Assembly: GCA_031284385.1 (NCBI GenBank)
Contig: JAISZZ010000091.1
Location: 1-9,694, forward strand
Direction of reading: 5' to 3'
DNA length: 9,694 nucleotides
Origin: Treponema sp.
GTDB lineage: Bacteria > Spirochaetota > Spirochaetia > Treponematales > Breznakiellaceae
Shown here: positions 5,954 to 9,694 of the stretch, one piece after another
How positions within the stretch are numbered: the stretch's first letter is position 1
Layout of the letters: the number at the start of each line of letters is the position of its first letter
Translations under genes and position numbers: made by a program
The notes under the pieces: generated by a model
Database searches by the model: none
Seen by the model: the letters and a program-made list of their open reading frames with translations, nothing else
Told to the model about the DNA's origin: nothing

Positions 5954-6017
5954 GTTTGCACTGAAAGCGCTGCAAACGGGGGGCTGCTATGCACAATTTT
6001 TTCAAGACAGCCCCCCG
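5954..6017. repeat. Two abutting perfect hairpins after the macro-domain gene
   Basis: GTTTGCA (5954-5960) pairs with TGCAAAC (5971-5977). A second stem, CGGGGGGCTG (5977-5986) with CAGCCCCCCG (6008-6017), begins on its last base and encloses a 21-base loop containing six T. Neither strand has a T-tract right after the strong stem, so this is not a classic terminator. A structured 3' end, RNA-processing block or cruciform are alternatives. Confidence 0.55.
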
Positions 6018-6305
6018 CCTGACTTCATATAAAAAATCTTGTAATGTTTGCGATTCTGAATTATTTTTAAATATGTTCTGGCTGCGCGGCTGTGTAACCG
6101 GAACTTGGCAGACTAAGCTCCCGCTCCGGCATACCGCCTCATAAGAAATGATTACGCTTATTTTGAAATTATACGACAACACATTTACTTCCAGATAATT
6201 TGCCAACTGTATCCTTTAGATTGCGCGGCGGGGCGTGGTTCTGAGCGGCTGCGTCTGGGAATTAAAATTTCCAAACAGCTCTATTTTTAATTTAGGAGAA
6301 TAAAA
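6018..6305. other. Non-coding stretch without a recognised feature
   Basis: No convincing gene is seen on either strand, only short shadow frames, and no tRNA-like fold. Its last bases contain AGGAG (6294-6298), the ribosome-binding site of the VOC gene. A G/C-rich patch at 6220-6260 has no clear pairing. Confidence 0.5.
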
Positions 6306-6737
6306 ATGAATAGAATCAGTTTGATAGCGCTTGGCGTAAAAGATATAGCAAAATCCTTCAAATTTTATCATGACGGACTCGGTTTTGTTACCGATGAAAA
6401 AATGGATGATCTAAAAACAATTTTTTTTAATACATTAGGCACAAAATTTGAATTATGCCCGCTGGATTCTTTGGCGGAAGATATAAGCAAAACGAATCCG
6501 CCAAAAATCGCTGGTGGTTTTGCAGGAATAACATTAGTTTACAATGTCCGTACTGAATGGGAAGTCGATCAGACTACGGAGCTTGCGCGTAATGCCGGTG
6601 CGGTCATTGTTAAAGAACCCGAAAAAGCGGCTTGGGGCGGTTATCACGCCTATTTTCAGGATAAAGACGGTTATTACTGGGAAATCGCCCATAATCCTTA
6701 CTGGTCATTAGACGAAAACAGTATGTTAGTTTTTTGA
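6306..6737 (+). CDS. VOC superfamily (glyoxalase/bleomycin-resistance fold) protein
   Basis: The 143-aa single-unit protein carries the two beta-alpha-beta-beta-beta modules of the vicinal oxygen chelate fold. The N-terminal part is ISLIALGVKDIAKSFKFYHD with GLGF at about 25-28. The C-terminal signature is WGGYHAYFQDKDGYYWEIAHNP, where the Glu of WEIA is the usual metal ligand, and the tail WSLDEN is typical of this subgroup. These enzymes or binding proteins usually act as cytoplasmic metal-dependent dimers (lyases, dioxygenases, or antibiotic-binding proteins); the substrate cannot be told here. AGGAG at 6294-6298, seven bases upstream, fixes the ATG. The gene appears to be a single transcription unit, flanked by a long intergenic stretch upstream and a GC-rich hairpin downstream. 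Confidence 0.88.
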   Translation: MNRISLIALGVKDIAKSFKFYHDGLGFVTDEKMDDLKTIFFNTLGTKFELCPLDSLAEDISKTNPPKIAGGFAGITLVYNVRTEWEVDQTTELARNAGAVIVKEPEKAAWGGYHAYFQDKDGYYWEIAHNPYWSLDENSMLVF

Positions 6738-6755
6738 TGTAACGATACGCCTGTG

Positions 6756-6799
6756 TCGCGGCGGGCCCAGCGGCAGGCTCGCCGCGCCTAAAGCATTTT
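6756..6799 (+). terminator. GC-rich stem-loop after the VOC gene
   Basis: CGCGGCGGGCC (6756-6766) pairs with GGCTCGCCGCG (6775-6785), eleven pairs with one G-T wobble and an 8-base loop. TTTTT at 6795-6799 follows after nine bases. It is a very stable stem 19 bases past the stop codon; the gap before the T run makes it an imperfect intrinsic terminator. Confidence 0.5.
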
Positions 6800-6817
6800 T
6801 CGGTTTAACGTACCGTG

Positions 6818-6845
6818 TTGCAGAACTATCGTATTGTGTTATAAA
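6818..6845 (+). promoter_or_regulatory. Extended -10 promoter close to the 6855 start codon
   Basis: TGTTATAAA at 6837-6845 is an extended -10 element, with TTGCAG (6818-6823) as a weak -35 at 16-base spacing. The expected transcription start, about 6852, is three bases before the lipoprotein ATG, with no Shine-Dalgarno between. The layout matches the promoter at 2231. Confidence 0.5.
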
Positions 6846-6854
6846 GTATATTAA

Positions 6855-7628
6855 ATGAGTCAAAAATTTAACGTTCATAAAAACCAGCACGTGTTTTACA
6901 TTTTTATAATTATGGTCATGGCAAGCTGTATCTCGTGTTCTACGCGAATTGACGGCGAGATACACAGTAACGGAAGCGCCGGTCTGAAATTATCCAGCAT
7001 TCTATTGCCAAATATAAGCAGGCTTTTAAAAACGCTTGCTGTAAATGGCGGGAGCGCAAACGAGATTCCCGTTCTGGATGCCGGTTTGCTGAACAAAGCC
7101 ATAGCGCGGATAACAGGTGTTGAAACCGCGGCGCTGCGGAATACTGCCGCCGATAGCGTGGACGGGCGCATTGCCATATCGAGCCTTAGCATATTTCTTG
7201 GCCGGCTTTCGGGTTCTCTGCCGGTAGAAAACTCCGCAAAGCGCGTCCCGTTTGCGGTTTTGAAACAGACGGATTACGGCGGAAATTTGACCGTAACTAT
7301 AAACAGGGACACGGGGCGGGATTTTTTATCGCTCATATCAACCGAACTTTTGGATTATCTTTCCGCGTTGATGGCGCCTGTGGCCACGGGGGAAGTCATC
7401 AGCAAAACCGAATATCTTGAGCTTGTAGCCTCTGTTTACGGCAGAGCGATTGCGGACGAATTGTCTCAGGCTAAAATTTCACTGTCAATAGATTTTCCCG
7501 GCCCGGTAGAAAACGTGCGCGGCGGAACATACCGTGGCAGCCGCGTAGAATTTATAATACATCTTTTAGATATTTTAGTTCTTGATGTCCCGCTCGTTTA
7601 TGAAGTATTTTGGACTCCATGGCGATAA
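6855..7628 (+). CDS. Putative lipoprotein
   Basis: The 257-aa product has a basic N-region (MSQKFNVHKNQHV), a hydrophobic stretch FYIFIIMVMA, and a cysteine-rich cleavage zone SCISC. Cys25 (M-A-S-C) fits the lipobox best, with Cys28 as an alternative. The mature protein begins near TRIDGEIHSNGSAGLKLSSI, a pattern I associate with uncharacterised treponemal lipoproteins. It has several amphipathic helices and no cysteine after the lipobox. It is probably anchored in a membrane facing the periplasm. No ribosome-binding site precedes the ATG; an extended -10 lies nine bases upstream, as at the 2246 lipoprotein. The gene is convergent with the minus-strand gene at 7636, with seven bases between the stop codons. 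Function is unknown. Confidence 0.75.
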   Translation: MSQKFNVHKNQHVFYIFIIMVMASCISCSTRIDGEIHSNGSAGLKLSSILLPNISRLLKTLAVNGGSANEIPVLDAGLLNKAIARITGVETAALRNTAADSVDGRIAISSLSIFLGRLSGSLPVENSAKRVPFAVLKQTDYGGNLTVTINRDTGRDFLSLISTELLDYLSALMAPVATGEVISKTEYLELVASVYGRAIADELSQAKISLSIDFPGPVENVRGGTYRGSRVEFIIHLLDILVLDVPLVYEVFWTPWR

Positions 7629-7635
7629 CTAGGCG

Positions 7636-8445
7636 CTAATTTTCGCCGATGCTGCCCGCCTGTATTTTAAGATAGTCCAGTAACACGGGATATTTTGTTA
7701 AAAGCTCACCATACTTTGAAAGCTCGTCAAGCCGGAACTGGGAATTTATGCGTCCGGCGGCGTTGGCGGTTATTTGAGAGTTCAGAATCTCACGCTGGTG
7801 AGCTATATAATCGTCATACATGGCGCTTGCCGATTCGTAAAGATCATAGTCTGGAAATTGCTTTACGCTCAACGAACACTCTAGGCGGGTTATGTATGGA
7901 AATGCGGCGGCTATATCACCATCAAGCGGTTTATAACTGCCGGCTGCGTTTATTTGCTCAAGCACATCCCGCTGTTCGCAATAGTATGCCAAACGCTGCT
8001 CTATAAACGGCGATATTCGCGAGTAAAGATCTCTAGTGTAAGTGTCTAATTCCTGTTGACTCGTAATATTGAACTGTTCCGTCATCCGCGGCAATGAATC
8101 AGGATTGATAATAAACGATACATTTCCCGAAACTTGCCACGCGAAAGATGCCTTCAGTCCGACGAATGATATGTATGTTTCCGCGTTTGGAAGAACTCCT
8201 GAGGCTCTAACAAATATATTTTGATTTTTTATGTTGAATGACGTTATTTTTACGTTTGCTGGTATCAGTTTGTACCAGAGCCAGATAAATTTTCCATCCG
8301 CTATTACTTGATTGTAAACGCCGTGGCTCTTTGAACGCAACACGCCGTAAGAACCGTGAGTCACGAATACTTGCGTCCAGCCGGTAAAAAAAACACCGGC
8401 ACCCAGCAAAATAATAATTAGCAGAATGGTAAAAAATTTTTTCAT
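7636..8445 (-). CDS. Membrane-anchored protein, SPFH/band-7-like (tentative)
   Basis: The 269-aa product has one N-terminal membrane helix (MKKFFTILLIIILLGAGVFF) followed by THGSYGVLRSKSHGVYNQVI and a KFIWLWYKLIPANVKI segment. This order resembles the entry to an SPFH (stomatin/prohibitin/band 7) domain: membrane anchor, a G-x-x-G-V-L-R-x-K strand, then the 'w/p-glxx' turn. The middle is mixed strand/helix (residues about 60-190). The C-terminal part is helical and ends KYGELLTKYPVLLDYLKIQA. Length is on the short side for flotillin-like proteins, and I cannot confirm the family by eye. The start is supported by the N-terminal helix; only a short AGGT abuts the ATG. A candidate promoter lies at 8465-8492. 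The protein is probably held at the inner membrane; function unknown. Confidence 0.78.
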   Translation of the reverse strand: MKKFFTILLIIILLGAGVFFTGWTQVFVTHGSYGVLRSKSHGVYNQVIADGKFIWLWYKLIPANVKITSFNIKNQNIFVRASGVLPNAETYISFVGLKASFAWQVSGNVSFIINPDSLPRMTEQFNITSQQELDTYTRDLYSRISPFIEQRLAYYCEQRDVLEQINAAGSYKPLDGDIAAAFPYITRLECSLSVKQFPDYDLYESASAMYDDYIAHQREILNSQITANAAGRINSQFRLDELSKYGELLTKYPVLLDYLKIQAGSIGEN

Positions 8446-8464
8446 ACCTGTTTACACAGTGATA

Positions 8465-8492
8465 ATCATAACACATTTTTTATAAATTGCAA
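8465..8492 (-). promoter_or_regulatory. Putative promoter for the 7636-8445 gene
   Basis: On the minus strand TTGCAA (8492-8487) is followed after 16 bases by TATGAT (8470-8465), with TGT just before the hexamer giving an extended -10. The start of transcription would be near 8458, leaving a leader of about 13 bases. Confidence 0.5.
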
Positions 8493-8561
8493 TGGATAGT
8501 TTCAAATTAACGGTAAAACCGGTATGTCCTCCGGCGTTTCAAAACTCCGGCAATCCCGTTA

Positions 8562-8760
8562 TGGTAACTTATGATTAACTTTCAGGCTGCTCCAACGTAG
8601 TTGGCATCATAGTTACAATAAGGGGCGCAAGCTCATTTCATTACGCAAATGTGTCAACTTCGTTGACATTCGCATTAAAGTAGCACCGATTGCGTCAACA
8701 TAGTTGGCGATTGCGTCAACATAGTTGGCGATTGCACATTCGCATAAATCAGCGCTCCCC
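8562..8760 (+). mobile_element. MITE-like structured repeat, copy B (199 bp)
   Basis: This is a second copy of the element at 4109, in the same orientation, bounded by TA at 8560-8561 and 8761-8762. The right end read inward (GGGGAGCGCTGATTTA) matches the left end of copy A at 13 of 16 positions; its own left end is more diverged. GTAACT (8564-8569) and ATGAT (8571-8575) pair with ATCAT (8606-8610) and AGTTAC (8611-8616), enclosing CCAAC-GTA-GTTGG (8592-8604). TGTCAAC-TTC-GTTGACA (8652-8668) is unchanged from copy A. CGTCAAC-ATA-GTTGGCG occurs twice (8693-8709 and 8714-8730). Extra length over A is mostly the duplicated 21-base unit. No protein is encoded. Positions 8493-8559 upstream show nothing certain. 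Confidence 0.6.
8688..8729 (+). repeat. Two perfect tandem 21-bp units inside element B
   Basis: The units 8688-8708 and 8709-8729 are identical, each starting GATTGCGTCAAC and ending ATAGTTGGC, and a partial third copy (GATTGC) follows. Each carries one triloop hairpin. Copy A has a single, diverged unit at this place, so the array probably arose by a local duplication. Confidence 0.85.
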
Positions 8761-9113
8761 TAGGAACGTTTTTTCAAACCGAGCACGAATCTAATCGCAT
8801 TAAACAAGCCTAACCCTATCAGGGCGAATGAGCCGGCATGAAGTGCGATAGCGCCAGCGGCTTTTAACGGCGCTATAACGCCATACCTTGATAGTACGGC
8901 AGCCGCACCCGCAAGCGTTAAAACCAGCCCTATCTTTTTATCCTCTTTATCGCGGGAAGAAACTCCGGCCAAACCAAGTATTGTAAGCGCGCCGCCGGCG
9001 ACCGTAGCCAATACCGCAGGTAACATACCGAGAATGGACAGTGCTACGCCGCCCACGATTTGAAAGACGGCGCTTACCCCTGTTTTTGAGAGCGCGTCAT
9101 TTTTTTCAATCAT
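8760..9113 (-). CDS. Small Ala/Gly-rich membrane protein
   Basis: The 117-aa product starts MIEKNDALSKTGVSAVFQIV. It has three to four hydrophobic segments (about 13-50, 62-78, 82-110) with a basic/acidic loop SSRDKEDKK near residue 55 and a basic tail LKKRS. It is probably an integral inner-membrane protein of unknown function. The ATG at 9113 is preferred over a GTG 42 bases upstream because the latter adds an unlikely cysteine-containing N-terminus; only a weak GTGAG precedes the ATG. Its stop codon TAG is formed at the border of element B: two bases are the TA flank and the last is the element's final base. The native C-terminus may therefore have been altered by the insertion. It is preceded on the same strand by a 65-codon membrane ORF. 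Confidence 0.65.
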   Translation of the reverse strand: MIEKNDALSKTGVSAVFQIVGGVALSILGMLPAVLATVAGGALTILGLAGVSSRDKEDKKIGLVLTLAGAAAVLSRYGVIAPLKAAGAIALHAGSFALIGLGLFNAIRFVLGLKKRS

Positions 9114-9176
9114 ATTGCTCACTGCTAGATACCTTTTCAAACAAAGTTTATGCACAGATTGTGATGCTAAATCCGC

Positions 9177-9374
9177 TTACAAATAAGAAGCAATGGGCTT
9201 GTTCAAGAACCTTATGAGTTCTCTCCCAAGTCGCAGCAAATGCTGTGTAAAATGCACGGCATTTACGATTTTAACAACTCCAATTAAAATGGTATTCGAT
9301 ACGGCGAAAAAAATCAAGGCGTATTTTAAGGGATAAGTTATCACGCTAATGAAACGGCCAAAGCGCCGTCCCAT
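9177..9374 (-). CDS. Possible tiny membrane protein
   Basis: A 65-codon frame encodes MGRRFGRFISVITYPLKYAL, then a hydrophobic helix (ALIFFAVSNTILIGVVKIV, about 19-37), then an amphipathic basic region HLLRLGRELIRFLNKPIASY. It could be a small single-pass membrane protein, perhaps co-transcribed with the 117-aa gene whose ATG lies 63 bases downstream. Support is limited: no good ribosome-binding site (CTGAAG only), and length close to chance. The distribution of charges around one helix favours a real product slightly. Confidence 0.4.
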   Translation of the reverse strand: MGRRFGRFISVITYPLKYALIFFAVSNTILIGVVKIVNAVHFTQHLLRLGRELIRFLNKPIASYL

Positions 9375-9440
9375 TAGCGGCTTCAGGTTTAAGGCGTAGA
9401 TTTGAGGCAGCCACAGTTAGACTGACCTTATTCTGCAATA

Positions 9441-9503
9441 TCTGGTTTAATACCCCGCGGCTCAAGTAATGCAACGCCTACAGAGATTTGATATTAAACC
9501 AGA
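9441..9503. repeat. 12-bp perfect inverted repeat with 39-base spacer
   Basis: TCTGGTTTAATA (9441-9452) pairs perfectly with TATTAAACCAGA (9492-9503). The spacer holds CCCCGCGGC but no evident gene. It lies upstream of the minus-strand small ORFs. It may be a structured RNA, a regulator site or a tiny inverted-repeat element; no target duplication is seen (left flank TA, right flank CG). Confidence 0.55.
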
Positions 9504-9632
9504 CGGTATCATAAATTTCCGCGCCGCAAATTTTGCGCGCTTGCTGCGCGGAGGCTCATTGCAGCGCGGTTAGGGCGAGTGCGTTATACGGCGGGGCAAA
9601 TCACCACTTCCTCTATGGATAGGAGGCCGCGG
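9504..9632. other. G/C-rich non-coding stretch
   Basis: No gene is evident on either strand. A small hairpin CGCGC-TTGCT-GCGCG occurs around 9536-9551, and GCGC-rich words recur up to about 9570. Nothing else can be supported. Confidence 0.4.
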
Positions 9633-9694
9633 CTATATTTCTATTCTCTCTAGCATTAAGCCTAACAAAGTATTTTTGAACCAATCATCATAAT
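9633..9694 (-). CDS. Possible C-terminal end of a minus-strand gene (continues outside window)
   Basis: On the minus strand the frame entering at the right edge reads YDDWFKNTLLGLMLERIEI and stops at TAG (9635-9633). The mix of aromatic, charged and aliphatic residues looks like a genuine protein end, but 19 codons are too few to identify it, and a second frame is also open for 10 codons. Low confidence; the sequence right of the window would settle it. Confidence 0.3.
   Translation of the reverse strand, partial: YDDWFKNTLLGLMLERIEI

Noticed and set aside
5335..5994. 219-codon minus-strand ORF
   Set aside because: It is a shadow of the macro-domain gene, whose sense frame has clear motifs and a ribosome-binding site.
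5949..6206. 85-codon minus-strand ORF between the macro and VOC genes
   Set aside because: It passes through the strong inverted repeat at 5977-6017, lacks a ribosome-binding site and has no recognisable features.
8688..8729. CRISPR-like array
   Set aside because: The 21-bp units are directly joined with no spacers, and there is no cas gene nearby; they belong to element B.
9421..9510. tRNA gene
   Set aside because: The 12-bp arms and 39-base spacer do not form a cloverleaf, and no T-loop GTTCRA-type motif is present.

Overview
This window most likely comes from a spirochaete of the Treponema group. The left edge carries the last 46 codons of a FlaB-type periplasmic flagellin core protein. 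Several genes encode small, poorly conserved lipoproteins with the relaxed lipoboxes typical of that group. Base composition is moderate and coding density is broken by long repeat-rich intergenic stretches, which suggests a host-associated or gut treponeme. That lifestyle is inference; no rRNA or tRNA gene is present to fix the taxon.

Positions 1-3950 (+ strand) hold ordinary chromosomal genes: flagellin C-terminus, a CorA-type divalent-cation channel, the overlapping azlC/azlD branched-chain amino-acid exporter pair, a lipoprotein with an Ala/Ser-rich linker, and two small zinc-ribbon proteins (an FmdB-family protein and a tail-anchored double zinc ribbon). Positions 3951-5070 are mostly non-coding and structured: a 12-bp inverted repeat, a MITE-like element (A, 4109-4283), a strong promoter, a small ORF with a run of 13 C, a short lipoprotein, and a GC-rich terminator. 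Positions 5122-6737 hold a 72-aa conserved-looking protein, a YmdB-type macro-domain hydrolase and a VOC (glyoxalase-fold) protein, separated by hairpins. Positions 6855-7628 encode another lipoprotein, which converges on a minus-strand membrane-anchored protein at 7636-8445. A second copy of the MITE-like element (B, 8562-8760) follows and overlaps the stop codon of a small minus-strand membrane protein. A further tiny membrane ORF and a structured, largely non-coding right edge end the window.

Two observations stand out. First, elements A and B share a 50-bp identical core, TA flanks, TIR-like ends and a branched fold whose stems differ by compensatory base changes, so structure rather than sequence appears to be conserved. 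Second, three genes on the + strand have an extended -10 box (TGnTATAWW) only 5-9 bases before their ATG and no Shine-Dalgarno sequence, while other genes here have a clear AGGAG. This points to leaderless or near-leaderless translation of a subset of genes, including two lipoproteins.
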